A stretch of DNA of 64,000 nt from Thysanoteuthis rhombus (Eukaryota; Mollusca; Cephalopoda; Oegopsida; Thysanoteuthidae): positions 53,931,338 to 53,995,337 of the forward strand of contig OY735212.1 of NCBI GenBank assembly GCA_963457665.1, in the 5' to 3' direction. Positions 1 through 11,600 of this stretch are shown here, piece by piece; positions within the stretch are counted from its first letter, which is position 1; each line of letters starts with the position of its first letter. A program made the position numbers and the translations under genes. The notes below the pieces were generated by a model. The model saw nothing but the letters and a program-made list of their open reading frames with translations, searched no databases and was not told where the DNA came from.

Positions 1-577
1 CTTTTCTATTCAATTCATGCCTAAAACAAAGTAAAGTCCTAGAGGATTGGAACAATGCAATCATAATGCTTTTATATAAAAAAAGAGAAAGGAAACTGGA
101 AAGACTGCAACAACGACAGACCATTAAGTCTACTCAATTGCATCTACAAACTTTTCACAAAAATCATCACCAACCGAATCACAAAAAACACTACATGAGA
201 ATAACTACGGGAGCAAACTGGCTTTAGACGAAGCTAGTCGACCATGGACCATCTTCATTCGATAAATCGATAAAGAGAAAGCAGCAAAATACAAGATGCC
301 ACTCACAGTTGCATTTATCGACTTCAAGAAGGTCTTCGACTCGGTGGAAATTCCCATGGCCATTGAGGTTATCTCTCTACAAGATGTAGACTTTGTACAC
401 GTCAGACTACTGCAACAAATACAGGGTCTACACTCAGCAGCTCCTTTATCAGGCTACATAAAGACTCGGAGCCTATTCAACTCCAAAATGGAGTAAGACA
501 AGATGAAAACGGCTCACTCACACTCTTCACAGCCAGCCTCGAGATGATCTGTAGAAACCTAGATTGGGAAAATAAAG
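1..577 (+). mobile_element. RTE-type LINE reverse transcriptase fragment (broken)
   Basis: Translated pieces in order read like the fingers/palm part of an RTE/BovB-class reverse transcriptase: 'WNNAIIMLLYKK' near 48, 'IYKLFTKIITNRI' near 145-180, 'VAFIDFKKVFDSVE' at about 308-350 (the palm A-motif, with the catalytic Asp in F-x-D), 'NGVRQD' near 487-504, and 'LFTASLEMICRNLDWENKG' just before the (AC)n tract. The pieces lie in different frames with in-frame stops, so at least two frameshifts have occurred and the copy is dead. It is cut off on the left by the window edge and on the right by the microsatellite at 588; the YxDD box is absent. RTE elements copy themselves by target-primed reverse transcription. 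Fragments from the other end of the same kind of element recur at 13480, 22510, 28105, 32720 and 53258. Confidence 0.8.
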
Positions 578-585
578 GAACGAAA

Positions 586-587
<2 letters not shown>

Positions 588-638
<51 letters not shown>
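588..638. repeat. (AC)n microsatellite
   Basis: About 25 uninterrupted AC dinucleotides directly abutting the RTE fragment. Confidence 0.98.
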
Positions 639-639
<1 letters not shown>

Positions 640-641
<2 letters not shown>

Positions 642-1974
642 ATTATACCGATGGATACTCACAAGAGATCTATTTCACAATCCTTGTGGTCTTCAGGTGA
701 GTTTGGTGTTTCACCTGAAGATTGAAGGTTCGTGAAACAGATTTGTTGTGAGAATCCATCAGTGATAAAAACATCACATTACTTTTAGTATGTATGTGAG
801 AAAATTAATTTTAAAGTTAGTGAAAAAATTGTCAATTTTTCGGTTGAAAATATTGGTAGAGAATCAACTAATTGTTTAATTACTGTACTTAGTATTCTTA
901 AAGATGACATCATAAGTTGGTTTGCATGCAGTCTGAGATTGGAAACATGGGTAAACAATCAGTAGAAGTGACACGAACGGTGAGTCACGTCTGTTGCTAT
1001 GCTCACTGATTGCTCATCTTTAATACGTTTTTTGTTAACCTATGCAAGTAAGCTCTGTTTTGAGAAATTAAATAATGTGTAGTATAAAATATCATTCATA
1101 ATGATAATAACTTATATAAAATAACAAACTACACGTATGACATAAGCTATATATCAAAATTATAGATGAAAGAGAGGTGGTCTTTCATCAACACTGCTGG
1201 GGTGTCATGTTAATATATTTATTTTATTCTTAAAATCCCCGAAACTCTTACATGGTAATCAACTGAGAAAATTTACTCACTGTACCATAATAATAAAATA
1301 TATGTAAAACAGGGAAACAAAACACAGAAGAAAATCACATAAACTGACAGAACATATTGGAACATTAGTGACTGAAGTGACACAAAAAGAATTTCAAAAA
1401 AGATTTTTTCAATGTTCAGTGTTTAAAGCTATGTATATACATATATGTATATGCGTGTCATACAACAATGTCCATATTGTATAAACAGACCATTTGATAT
1501 ATGATGAGTTATTTCCCCCTTGAGTGTAACAATCTTGTGGTCTTGTGTCGGACTAAGGTAAGCTTAGTAATAACAATGTGCATCTACAAACATTACACGT
1601 CCAAGTTATGGTGTGTATGCTTAAAAAAATACTGAGTTCACATATTTCATTTGTTTATTAGCCTGACTTATTTTGACACGAAATAGTAAAACGAAAATAG
1701 GATAAAACTGTGCCAATTGTAAGCAAAAATACTCTTGTCATCGCATGGCGTCAATATTCTGAGACTCAAAACTTTTCATTTTACTGATTTACGTTCAGCA
1801 AAACGTTTTGGGCTTTGAATTAAAGCCAAAAGGTTAAAAGCAGTTCAACTTATTCTCTTATTTCTTGTCTGGTTTTATTCATTTTGCACGAACTTTATTT
1901 TTCTTGCCTTTTTTTTAATTGCCTGTTTGCCTTGAAGTATTCCTTCCTTTCATTCTTTAATTCATCTTAAAAAC
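640..1974. other. Gene-free AT-rich stretch
   Basis: No open frame of note. A short perfect hairpin lies at about 691-720 (ten-base arms 'cttcaggtga'/'tcacctgaag'). A SINE tail at 1528-1578 is listed separately. Nothing else is recognised. Confidence 0.6.
1528..1578 (+). repeat. tRNA-derived SINE, 3' part only
   Basis: The segment 'cttgtggtcttgtgtcgg' followed by 'actaaggtaagcttagtaa' matches the tail of the SINE family seen complete elsewhere in the window (consensus '...gtggccttgtgccagactaagcttagtaaa'). The tRNA-like head is missing, as in a truncated or eroded copy. Confidence 0.55.
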
Positions 1975-2335
1975 CGTCAACATTTTTTTCTGCCGTTTTT
2001 TAGTGAGTCCGGCTGGATTGCTATCTATGTTTGTACAGGTCACACGTACAAACCACACCAATGGAGCTAGGAGGCTGAAAATGTAAACGTTTCTATGTAT
2101 AGAAAAATGCTTTTTCTTGATTTTTGAAAGTTTCCCCCAAATAAGGTTTTCATGGTAGGAGTTCAATTTACAATGTGAATTTATGCTAATTTGATTCCGT
2201 AGTTTGTGTCCGACAGCGTTCGTGGAAGTTTTTATTTGAAAATTTAGACTTTTCAGTGGTCCAACAAAAGGCAAGAAAAGTAACATTCAATGAGCACCCC
2301 TTTTTCCAATTTTCAATTGATCAGCCTCAACACAG
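1975..2335 (+). repeat. Dispersed repeat family A, copy 1
   Basis: Shares an ordered series of blocks with 3058-3388, 17065-17390 (reverse), 34005-34215 and 44935-45335 (reverse): 'gtcaac', 'ggctgaaaat', a stretch ending 'gaaaatttagacttt', the signature 'gtccaacaaaaggcaaga', then 'caatga..cacccctttttcc' and 'ttcaattgatca' with 'aacacagca' at the end. No coding capacity is seen. Its length of about 350 bp and scattered copies in both orientations suggest a non-autonomous transposable element. Confidence 0.6.
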
Positions 2336-2469
2336 CATATAACCAAAGGACAGAGGTGACTATTCAGTTAACCAGACCTGCTTTTTTGTTGCTTACCTTT
2401 CTATAGTTTTCTCACTTATTCTTATTTGTCCATTATCTCTTAATTATCTTAAGAGAAAATAACTTACCT

Positions 2470-2735
2470 CCTTTCTTTTTCTTCTTTCCTTTTGCTCCCT
2501 TTCTTCCTTTCATCTTTTCCTTTCTCTTTTCTCCTTTCCTCTCCCCCCTTTTCTCACCTCCTCCTTCTTTGGTGCTCCTCCTCCCTTTCACCTTTTCTTA
2601 TCACGCCAAATGTCCCCCCCTCCTCTTTTTCTTCTCCCCCTCTTTTCCCTCCCATCTTCTCTTTTCCTCTCTTCCTTTTTCCTTTCCTGTTCCTCCACCC
2701 CTTTATATTCCTTTATCCCCCCTCCAGACCAATTA
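2470..2735. repeat. Polypyrimidine (CT-rich) low-complexity tract
   Basis: About 260 bases almost entirely C and T on the plus strand, in irregular ctttcc/tcctcc runs. The open frames crossing it are compositional artefacts rich in Ser, Pro, Phe and Leu. Such strand-asymmetric tracts can form triplex DNA in vitro. Confidence 0.9.
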
Positions 2736-3057
2736 CCATTCGAACATTGTCAGCTAAACTGAGTTACGACATCGTCCGAACTAATTCCTTCCTTCCTAAT
2801 TCTTCCATTACCAGATCGAGGCTTGTACATCAGACGACATTTCTCATTTGTCAGGAGAAAGTCTGCTGTCGCAATGACATCCAGATAAGAGAGTCGAAAG
2901 GCATAAATATTTTCGAAAAGTGTTGACCAAGAAATAATTGTTAAATGCCAAGTATATATATGATAATTGCTCCCGTGTTTCCTTCGCAAATAAGCGAGAA
3001 AACAACCATAAAGAGCAACCATTAATTTCAAAACTTGGCAGCATAATTATTATCAAC

Positions 3058-3388
3058 TGTCAACCAGAACTGTCAACCAAAACTTTACGTAAAACTTTCT
3101 TCAGTTTTTGAGCAAGGCTGAAAATTTAAACTTTTACACCTTATGTCTAGAAAAAGTTTTTTCCCCATTTTATTCCCTTCTAAAAAGATTTAAGACCTGG
3201 GGGTCAATTTTTTATGTGAATTTATACTAAATTGGTCCTGGCAGCATTCAAATTGTTCGTTTTTTTTTGTTGAAAATTCAGACTTTTTTAGTGATCACTG
3301 TCCAACAAAAGGCAAGAGAAGTTAACAATTAATTGATCACCTCTTTTTTCCAATTTTTCAATTGATCATCCCTAACACAGCACGTTGT
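3058..3388 (+). repeat. Dispersed repeat family A, copy 2
   Basis: Contains 'gtcaaccaaaactttacg', 'cttcagtttttgagcaagg', 'ggctgaaaatttaaac', 'ttagtgatcactgtccaac', 'aaaggcaagagaagttaac' and an end at 'ccctaacacagca'. The order of blocks is the same as in copy 1 about 1 kb away; copy 5 (reverse) preserves the 'gtcaaccaaaactg' end. Confidence 0.65.
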
Positions 3389-3689
3389 GAAAAGACATCG
3401 GCCACGTGACGCTTTCCAATTAGTAATTTTGATTGCAATTCGATAAAAACAAACTGCATCAACTCATACAGTGGATGTTTTTATATTTACTAAGTTTAAT
3501 TCAGGTCGGCACAAGATTAATCTTGTAAGTGATAAGGGGCTGTCCTATAATTAAAATAGTCATGTATCTTCAAACGATGTGAGAAGTTGGTTGAAAGTAG
3601 ACATAACGATCTCCCTCGTTCCAGTATCTACTATTTGGCTTCCTATCGTACTAAGCTAAACTTTGTAAATATCAAATGAAAAGAGTTTC

Positions 3690-3765
3690 CCGCCCGTAAA
3701 ACCTGGGACACCCGGCCAGGATCAAACTCCTTACAGTGGCAGACTAGCTTGCTAATTATTTCTTT
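3690..3765 (-). repeat. tRNA-derived SINE, head region
   Basis: 'gacacccggccaggatcaaa' is the reverse complement of a SINE B-box block (consensus here 'gttcgatcctcactgggtg'), followed by 'agcttgctaattatt', the complement of the A-box side ('aatggttagcaagct'). The copy is partial and eroded. Confidence 0.55.
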
Positions 3766-3864
3766 ATAGGAAAATGCACATGCTAAGGTTACTCTGTAAA
3801 AGGGTACTCAATGAGCATCGAACAAGATCAATGGTTCAGTAAACCAGCTTGATAAGATCTATGG

Positions 3865-4288
3865 CAGTGGTCTTAAAATTTCAACTAATCAGGGAGCCCT
3901 TTGCAATAATTAAAATTTCTAGGGACCCCTGCAAAAAACAACTTTCTTTTATATATATATATGTATATATATATATTTTGGATTTCGATCTTGTTTACGG
4001 AATTGTCCGATTGTGCACAAACCCAAAAAGAAAATACACACTTGACTGGAAAAGTAAGAACAAAGTTTACTGAGGGAAAATAGACATATGAACTATTGTT
4101 GAATGAACAGCATTCATATCACATAAATAAGCTAGATGTTTTTAATTTAACGTAACTGTTTTGAATATGATAATTATGTTATTAAGAATTATTAAATATA
4201 CTGCAAAATTGTCGCTTAGTTTCGCAGAGCCCCTGAAAAGGTCAAGCGGGATCTTAGGGTCCGGTGGAACAAAGTTTGAATACCACAG
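3865..4288 (+). mobile_element. hAT-like MITE (non-autonomous DNA transposon)
   Basis: Starts 'cagtggtcttaaaattt' and ends with the imperfect reverse complement 'aaagtttgaataccacag'. Just inside the ends lie 'ggagccctttg', 'tagggacccctgcaaa' and, near the right end, 'gcagagcccctgaaaagg', the G/C-rich subterminal pattern typical of Charlie-class hAT elements. Flanks 'atctatgg' (3857-3864) and 'ctcaatgg' (4289-4296) match at 6 of 8 positions, compatible with a decayed 8-bp hAT target duplication. The interior contains a TA-rich microsatellite and no transposase. A second, more degraded copy is at 59236-59590, sharing 'gaacagcattc', 'gatgtttttaatt' and 'taacgtaact'. Confidence 0.7.
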
Positions 4289-4342
4289 CTCAATGGTTAG
4301 GTGCCCATATGTATTTATCAAGCTTAAGTTAGTCAGTGAAAA

Positions 4343-4408
4343 GAAGTTATGGTTCATGTAACCAAAAGTTATTTGTTGCTTAATGCAGCCAGAGAACAAG
4401 GGCAGATT
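4343..4408 (+). repeat. Direct repeat, left copy
   Basis: 'gttatggttcatgtaacc' followed by a-a/g-aag-t/c-tatttgtt and 'ccagagaacaa' recurs at 4813-4878. The two copies are about 470 bp apart in the same orientation with a tRNA-like SINE between them. They could be two copies of one dispersed repeat or remnants of terminal direct repeats. Confidence 0.65.
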
Positions 4409-4409
4409 A

Positions 4410-4505
4410 CATTAGTGCAGTAGCCAGTGAGGATCGAACCCGTAACAGTAGCAGTGGTTTACGAAAATAGCGTTCTCACCACTACTTCACAGCGAGGCTA
4501 TCACC
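4410..4505 (-). repeat. tRNA-derived SINE
   Basis: Read on the minus strand it contains 'gggttcgatcctcactgg', a good pol III B-box. The upstream 'gtggtgagaacgctatttt' corresponds to the A-box/anticodon side of the tRNA-like head. No long tail is retained. Confidence 0.6.
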
Positions 4506-4812
4506 AGCATTCTTATTGCTATTGACGTATTTGTACTCACTAATAGATACCATGGAGACATGATCCGATGGGCAGCTCTTTGATTATTTAATGCTAATCA
4601 ATTACGTAATTTTCTTCATTTTTACAACTGTTGGGTACTTTTGACGTCACCGACCACTTCTTATTCGGTGGAGTGCCAAGTTTATAAATGAAAATGAGTC
4701 TCACTTTTGTGCAGACACATTTTGAGTAGAGCCTCATTCTGAAAGCAGAGATCTGAGTCATGGCGATAGAGAGGATGCTAGCAGTCGTTAGCGAGTGACA
4801 CTTCAGTGTATT

Positions 4813-4878
4813 GAAGTTATGGTTCATGTAACCAGAAGCTATTTGTTACTGTGTGCGACCAGAGAACAACAAGGGCGC
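4813..4878 (+). repeat. Direct repeat, right copy
   Basis: Second copy of the segment at 4343-4408, about 85 percent identical by eye. Confidence 0.65.
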
Positions 4879-4889
4879 ATCTACATACA

Positions 4890-5480
4890 ACAACTTTGCC
4901 AATCAAAATTACACCTATATAATACAGTCAACAACACCTAGAATTTGGAAATTCAGAAGTAAGCAATATGATATCGATCAACATAGAGAATTGTTTGTCT
5001 GAAATGTCTCTTGGAATCTGCATGAGTTTGATGATTAGTAAGGTAGTCTACTAAACTATTGCAAAAGAGTTTGATTCTTATTGGCACTCAAATATTGTGA
5101 TCTTTTGCCTGAATAGACCTAGTATCATAGATACCTATAGATATCAGAAGGAAAAGGAAATTCAGAAAAAAAAAATGTTTGATCCAAATCATCAGCGAAT
5201 TGGACAATTATAACTAGTTCTTGTATCAAGTGGTTCGTAAAACTATGATTGATTTTTATTTCACCACGTTTTAATTATGTTGCTATTAAGATTCAGTATT
5301 GCGCTGGTCTACACTGATATTTAGTAGGAATAATGAAGATATTTCCCTTGACAGATAATGAAGTAGATGTTTTTGGTCCGGACTCAAGATGAAAATGTGT
5401 TAAGTATCATTTTCTTGTATGAGTTTGAACTTAGTAACCATGCTCCTCAGACTACCCGTAAACATAATCAAGCATAGGCA
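4890..5480. other. Gene-free stretch
   Basis: AT-rich DNA with no open frame, repeat or structured element that I recognise. Confidence 0.5.
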
Positions 5481-5484
5481 GACC

Positions 5485-5650
5485 GCTCGAATAGTGTAAT
5501 GGTTAACAAGTCCGTCCCGGTGTGAGCTAAGAGGGTGGGAAACTATTAATTTGGACAAACACAATCGAGTACACTCCAAGCTGTGTGATTAGTGGGGGAG
5601 GTATCCCTTTGGTGGATTTGCATCCTGTAGGTATAAAATCATGAGAGGAT
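5485..5650 (+). repeat. Possible tRNA-derived SINE
   Basis: 'gctcgaatagtgtaatggtt' followed by 'aacaagtccgtcccgg' resembles a tRNA-like A-box/D-arm. The downstream part does not match the better-preserved SINEs here, so it may be a different family or a degenerate copy. Confidence 0.35.
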
Positions 5651-5719
5651 CTCTAAACTGGCGAATGAAATAGGAAGCGGGTCTATGTCCCTGGCATTGA
5701 AATTCTGAAGACGGCAGAG

Positions 5720-6360
5720 ATCATCTTGACACAATTGCGAATGATCAATTGAAAGAGTTAGGTGAAATGAATCGTTGCCAATTATTTCTCAATTTCTATG
5801 GTTTTTGAACGTTTGTAGCAAATTAGAAAGTAAAGAAACTTGAAATTGAAACGTGACTGCCACAAACTGAATCAAAATTTAATTTCGAAATTTGTTCGGT
5901 GATGATATTGTGGAAGCAAAATTGAATAGAAACCCACGATCAAAGGCGTATAGAAACTTTTTTGTTGAAATGGTTTGTGAGCTTGATTTGCCCGAAAATT
6001 CATACAGTTTTGTCTAAATTACACTGATGAGCCTCAAAATTTCACGCTGTTTAGCCCGAATTTGGATTTGCCAGTACGCCTATGTCCACGATGAAAAGTG
6101 GATCGAGTACGGCAACAGGAATCGATCTGCTCAATGCCTTGACGATAATGAAGCTCCAATGCATTTTTGAAAGCCAACGTTGCTCCAACAAAAGACCACA
6201 ATCGTCTGGGACAGGAATAGTCCACTATAGTTTTCTACCTCGAGGAAAGAATATCACAGCAAATGTTTACTACCCAGAATTGGAAGAAGTGTGCAGAAAA
6301 ATGTATGAAATGAAGCCAAATTTAGTCAACCGAAAAAGCCAACATTTTACGACATGATTA
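5720..6360 (+). mobile_element. mariner transposase relic
   Basis: The translation around 6080-6350 matches the middle of a mariner transposase: 'HDEKWIEYGNRNRSAQCLD' (the D of 'DEKW' is the first catalytic Asp), 'GIVHYSFLPRGKNITANVYY', then 'LVNRKSQH'. Upstream DNA to about 5720 retains weaker similarity. Frames are broken by stops and shifts, and the sequence stops before the second catalytic Asp, so the copy is dead. Mariner elements transpose by cut-and-paste into TA. Confidence 0.7.
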
Positions 6361-7065
6361 ACCATAGGTTGTACAGTGACCATAGGTTGTACAAATAACA
6401 TTGTAAATGCTCAATGAACAGATATTTGAAGCTCAATATTCTTCAAACATGGCCACTGCTTCATTACCTTTTTTTCAAACATGCGTACATCTTTTAAAAA
6501 CAGAAATATTTCACTGATAACAAAGACTCAAAAAATGTCTTCAAAAATTTACATCGTGGAGAATTCTATCGTAAAGGGATAAGTTATCTTACTTTTTCAT
6601 TTCATTCGATGAATTATTGAAAATCTTTATTATTATCATTTGCCATTATTATTACTATTTAATTAACTGAATTAAATTACAATAAAAATCAACAACAATT
6701 AAAGTAAAGATAAATAGTTTCAAAAATTAATAATATCTAAGTACATCTTTTGCATCAAGAATCATTGAGTGGTGCATATTACTTGAAAGTAAAAGTGCTG
6801 ATCATCCATGTTGATATTTCAATTCGGCCATTATTTTCCAAACAACCAAATATTTTCTCTAATAAAAAAGATTAACTTGCAGTAGATGATTTTAAATTTA
6901 CCATTCAAAATATATACTACACATTCCTTGAAGCATCGTGGATTCAATTCCACCTCATTTTTAAAATGTTGGTATCTGCAAGGTAAGTCTTATATTGGTG
7001 TCTGCAAGGTAGGTCATTTTTAATACCACCTTTCTATTTTTCATATCTAGGAAACAGAGCTTTAT
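6361..7065. other. Gene-free AT-rich stretch
   Basis: Very AT-rich with no supported feature. A short direct repeat 'tctgcaaggtaagtctta' / 'tctgcaaggtaggtcattt' occurs near 6975 and 6998, probably SINE-tail debris. Confidence 0.5.
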
Positions 7066-7069
7066 ATCC

Positions 7070-7265
7070 CACAAGTTTGTTTAGTACCCAGGCTGAACAA
7101 CAGATGGCACAAGGCCACAAGTAAAGGACTTCTACTGAGTAGTGAACTCACTACAGCAGTATACTTATTCTCTAAGCTTATCTTACTCTGGCACAAGGCC
7201 ACGATTGTGGGGTACTCAGACTCAAAGATGAACTTGCTAACCATCGTGCCAAGGTAAGCCTTCCT
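7070..7265 (-). repeat. Two adjacent tRNA-derived SINE copies
   Basis: Two head-to-tail units each contain the box 'ggcacaaggccac' (near 7103 and 7190) and the B-box side ('tagtgaactcactacagcag' near 7140, 'ggggtactcagactcaaag' near 7208). The second unit ends in 'cttgctaaccatcgtgcca', the reverse complement of the A-box side. Both read as minus-strand SINEs of the family most common in the window. Confidence 0.7.
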
Positions 7266-7269
7266 GACA

Positions 7270-8020
7270 CCTATGATTTCGGTACGTACATGGACGACCG
7301 CTACCACTCTTCCAGGTTGTGGCGGTGATGGGGGGCAAAAGGATATATTCGGAATATATCTGTTACCAGCGAAGGATAATACCATCTTTTTATATGGTTT
7401 CAATAAGTTAGGGTTACATAAAATAATTGTGCAGAGCCATTATCCTCTATTGACTATAAGGCTCCAACTTATTATATATATCCTTACAAATGTCCCCCTC
7501 CTAATGTGCATGAATACCTACGTGATTCTGCATTATTTTGCATTTAATTTGCAAGTAAATGATTATGCACAGCAGCTGGAATTGGTTATCAAATCTGATG
7601 TCATCACGTGACAAGAAAAGGAAAAACGTGGTAGCCCTAAATATATTCACCACAAGTCCTCCTGTCCGTCAAGCAAACTATTAACTAGCTTCTTCCTTTT
7701 ATTAAACCATCCAACCCTGTTCCCCAACATCGCTGGGACATCAATACTATTCCGGCCTGTCTGTATGAATTTGTATTTCTTTGGGATGTATGAAAAACCG
7801 GTCTGGATTTCCGGGTCAGACGAAGTGCTTCATTTGCTTACTTAGACTATGGTAGTTAAATATTGGCAATACAGAGATGTGGACAAAAGAACGCCAGTAT
7901 CTTCTGCTTCCACACAATCTTTTAAATAGTTGATGATTTTGTTCCAATCTACTGAGAGAAAGACCGAGAGCTGGTAATAAAGAAACAACTATTTATTTCG
8001 GGCTTTCTCTGCAATAACGC
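7270..8020. other. Gene-free stretch
   Basis: Open frames up to 113 codons cross 7062-7611 on both strands, but show no domain or codon pattern I recognise and overlap SINE debris on the left. No gene is called. Confidence 0.5.
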
Positions 8021-8627
8021 ATCATTTTGAGATGGGCCATTTTATGATCCTTTTTAAAAAATATATATTGGCAATTTTAAACGGCTAAGAGTGGCTAGAT
8101 TCCCACCGTTTTTCAAATGACGTTAATACCATTTTTCGGCAATATTTTGGCTAAAACAGTAATGAAAAACTGAAGCCTTTAATTTGTTGTATTAAAAAAA
8201 GATAAATTGTTTTATACTAAAATATAAAATCAGATGAATACGGTGTAGTGGCAAATGACTAGAAAACCTATTTTTTAGATATCTTATGGTAGTTCTATAC
8301 AACGACGTATTCATCAGAAATCATACCGATAAGGAAATTAAAAAATTATACATTGTTATTTACAAGTCTCCATGCATCAGATTAAATGTATCAGGATATT
8401 TTATTCAAATTAAATAATTCAAGAAAATTCACTCGAACGCATTATAAATGTGACACTTAGACGATTTTATCGGTCATTTTTAAAATTCAAAGATAACGTT
8501 AATGCAGAAGGAAATAAATCCATACAGTTATCTTGTAATTAAATCTACCAAATAGCAATTTAAAAAAAATCCAGCTGCTTTTAACCATTTAAAATGGTCA
8601 GTATTGAAATGGCCTATCTCAAATTGA
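8021..8627. mobile_element. MITE-like element with terminal inverted repeats
   Basis: The left end 'tttgagatgggccatttta' (from 8025) is the inverted counterpart of the right end 'ttgaaatggcctatctcaaa' (to 8623). Short internal palindromic blocks ('ccatttaaaatgg' near 8585) echo the termini. The middle shares 'tagttctayacaacg' with the element at 18898-19385. It has no coding frame. This is consistent with a non-autonomous DNA transposon whose superfamily I cannot assign. Confidence 0.55.
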
Positions 8628-11600
8628 AAATCAGGAAGAAAGGCATAGTCAGTGGTCAGGAATTGATGAAAGCGCTAATGACGGATTTGGGCTATTTTAT
8701 GCATAATGTAAATGCATTGCAATGGATTTTACGATAGAAATGCATTGAAAACCAGGAAGAAAGGGATTTTCAGCGCTCATGCATCAAGCTAAGCTTTATA
8801 GACAGAATACGAATGCAATATGGACGAGAAGGCACTGAAAAGTTCTGCCCACTTTCCAAAGTTCTCGGTCTGACCCAATAACCAAAATCTGTTATTGTAA
8901 AGTGCCCATTTGCAGGACCTTTGCACTTATTTGTGAATTTGTTTCAGATCAGTGACCGAACCACTCGCTTCTTGGTCGGGCCGAGAACCTTCAAGCACAT
9001 CCTCGCATGATACACTGAAAACTTGATTATTACCTGCTCAATAGCTGAGGCAGTTACATATTGATCTGTGGTGCCAGTGGACGTGGCTAGAGTTGAGACA
9101 AGCCAAGATTTCGAATCTCCTTTTCCGAAATTCTTCTCAACCCTGTGCAACAAAATCGTCCAACCATCTTAATTTGACCCCGTTTGAGATAACTTGCAAA
9201 TAAATTATTTGTTCCGGGTTTTCTTACAATGGCATTGGATTGATGGTGATGAAAGCAGTAAAAGCAATTATTGTTCAGGAGCGATTGACAAGATATCTTA
9301 TGAGAAAGTTCTTTGTTTCGGCTCTCCATATTATGACAGTAGATAGGATGATACTTCAAGACAATTCGTAGATGGTGATGAAAGGAGTGGAAGCTATAAT
9401 TGTCCTTAAACGGATGATGGGATGTCTTATGAAACATTTATCTGCTCTGGGTACTTGGGTACTCACCCTGGCAATGAACCGGGTCAAGATTTAAGATAAT
9501 TCGAAAGCACGATTGTCCTGGAACACTGGGATTTTATTTGCTCTTTATATTTCTTTGTAATCACCGATAACCACAACATACGATTTAAACACTGTTGCTG
9601 AGTTATTCACTAAGGATACGACAAGAGAAAACGAAAAAGTAGTAAAGTATTATACCAAGCCTACAAATCGAGAGGATGTTGGCCAAGTTATCGCTGTATT
9701 GACGTTCACTAATTTTACCTAGTAAGGCACAAGGCCAAATGAGGTTGCAATAATATGGATAGAAAGGTTGCGTTTCATTAGTCACCCAGGGACAAGCAAC
9801 TATGTATCAGAAATGAAAAGTATGAGTTATGAGAATAGGTCAAGGATTTAGGGTTAATACTGTAAAGACTTATTAAAAATGTTTATGATTATATTTGGCT
9901 TAGATTTAGTAGATTCTCATGTATTTTCACGAAAAGGGAATACAAGGGACAGAGAGGTCACACACACACGACAGAAGTTGATCAAATATCAGAAAATTCT
10001 TTTTTAGCAATAGAGTGGTAGAACATGCTATAAAGAGATATAAATCATTTTTAAAAAGAATTATGATGTTTATTACATCACTGCAAATGTTCAAGATCCT
10101 AGATATTGTGTAAATAGAATCGTTATGACTTGTGCTTGTAAATAAAATTTGTATACTTTTTTGCACGATACAATAAATGTTTTAAATGTCAGTATTCGCA
10201 ATCTTTGCTTTTGACATAGGTTCGAACACCGACCGCTGAGAGTCCAGTGAGAAATATGCCGTAATCTGACCTACCATGCAAGTCAACTGTCCACTTCTTG
10301 GGCTATCCTTGGTACAAACATAGACAAATTTTGTAATAATTAACTGCGTTTACTGACTGAACCCTGCTTCACTGACAAACACCCTCCTAACTGAAAGGAG
10401 TCAGCATAATATAAAAAAGAACTCTTTTATTTTAGAGTTAACATTAAGAAGAAAAAATGCGATGCTCTCTTCTCTGTAACTTGATCTTGCCGAACACAAA
10501 TGCCTCTAAAAGCATTCATTCATTCGAGATTACTTATTTGCCACATCACCAAATCGGGTAACTTTCTCCCAATATGGCCTTCTTAGACTTTTAAGGTCAA
10601 TACCAGTTACCTTTACCTCTATGCTGAAGAAAAAAAAAAGAAAGATTGGGGATACAAACACGAACAAATCTTATAAATTCACGCCCTGCTTGCTACGGAC
10701 GTCAGCAAACAGGTTGTCTGTTTGGCCAATCAGTTATTTGCTCATAAAATGCAAACATCTCAGCTGTACATTAACAAATATTGAGAAAGTCCCGTTTCAT
10801 TATTAGTGAATTTGAAAGTAATCTTCCCACCCCTACGTACATTGGTTAATGCTCTGTCTTGCCAACGGGGTCGAGGCGTCTCCCACTTCTCTATTTTACA
10901 TCTCTGATTCTTTTATGATTTTCTACAAATAGCAGGGCTTCCAATGTTCTAAATTTGCTACGTTGATTCATCAGAAGTCAAGCCCTTCCTTTTCAAGTGG
11001 CAAACGATCGTATTCTTTTTTTCTTTTTTTTGCATCGGTCTATTTTGGTAAAAATTCAATTTATTCTTCTAACGAATATTGCTTATCTTAAATAAAGATC
11101 ACAAGCAGTCCCCGACTTACAAACGTCCGAAATCCGGTGATATTTGGAACAAGGCGCGACTTTTGTATACATCGAACTATAAATAGTGCCCTTATGCTGG
11201 CTATGGCTCTAGCTTTTCCTACTTAAAAAACTGACACCCCTTATTTTAAGTGCAGAGACTCTAAAACGGTCTAAACTGGCTCTAAGTACGCTAACATATA
11301 TAGAGATAATAAACAATGATTCCCTTTCAAATTCCTTATAGGTGCTAGAAATCAAATTTATGCAAATCAGTTGACTCCGCCATATTATCAGAACTGTTAC
11401 CATAGAATGAATGTTTGGAACTAGTTGTGAAAAAAAACAAACAAACAAAAACAAACCCACATAATCTCCATTGCAGCATATGGCTTGGTCACTGATTACC
11501 TGAGCTGCGATACTACCACACCAACGCAGAGCCGATGCTGTGGGTTCTTAGTTATTTTTATCATTATTTAAAAAAAATCATTTCATTTTATTATTTTTTT

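Noticed and set aside
2492..2926. 144-codon open frame on the plus strand
   Set aside because: It is produced by the CT-rich tract; the translation is a Ser/Pro/Phe/Leu run with no domain.
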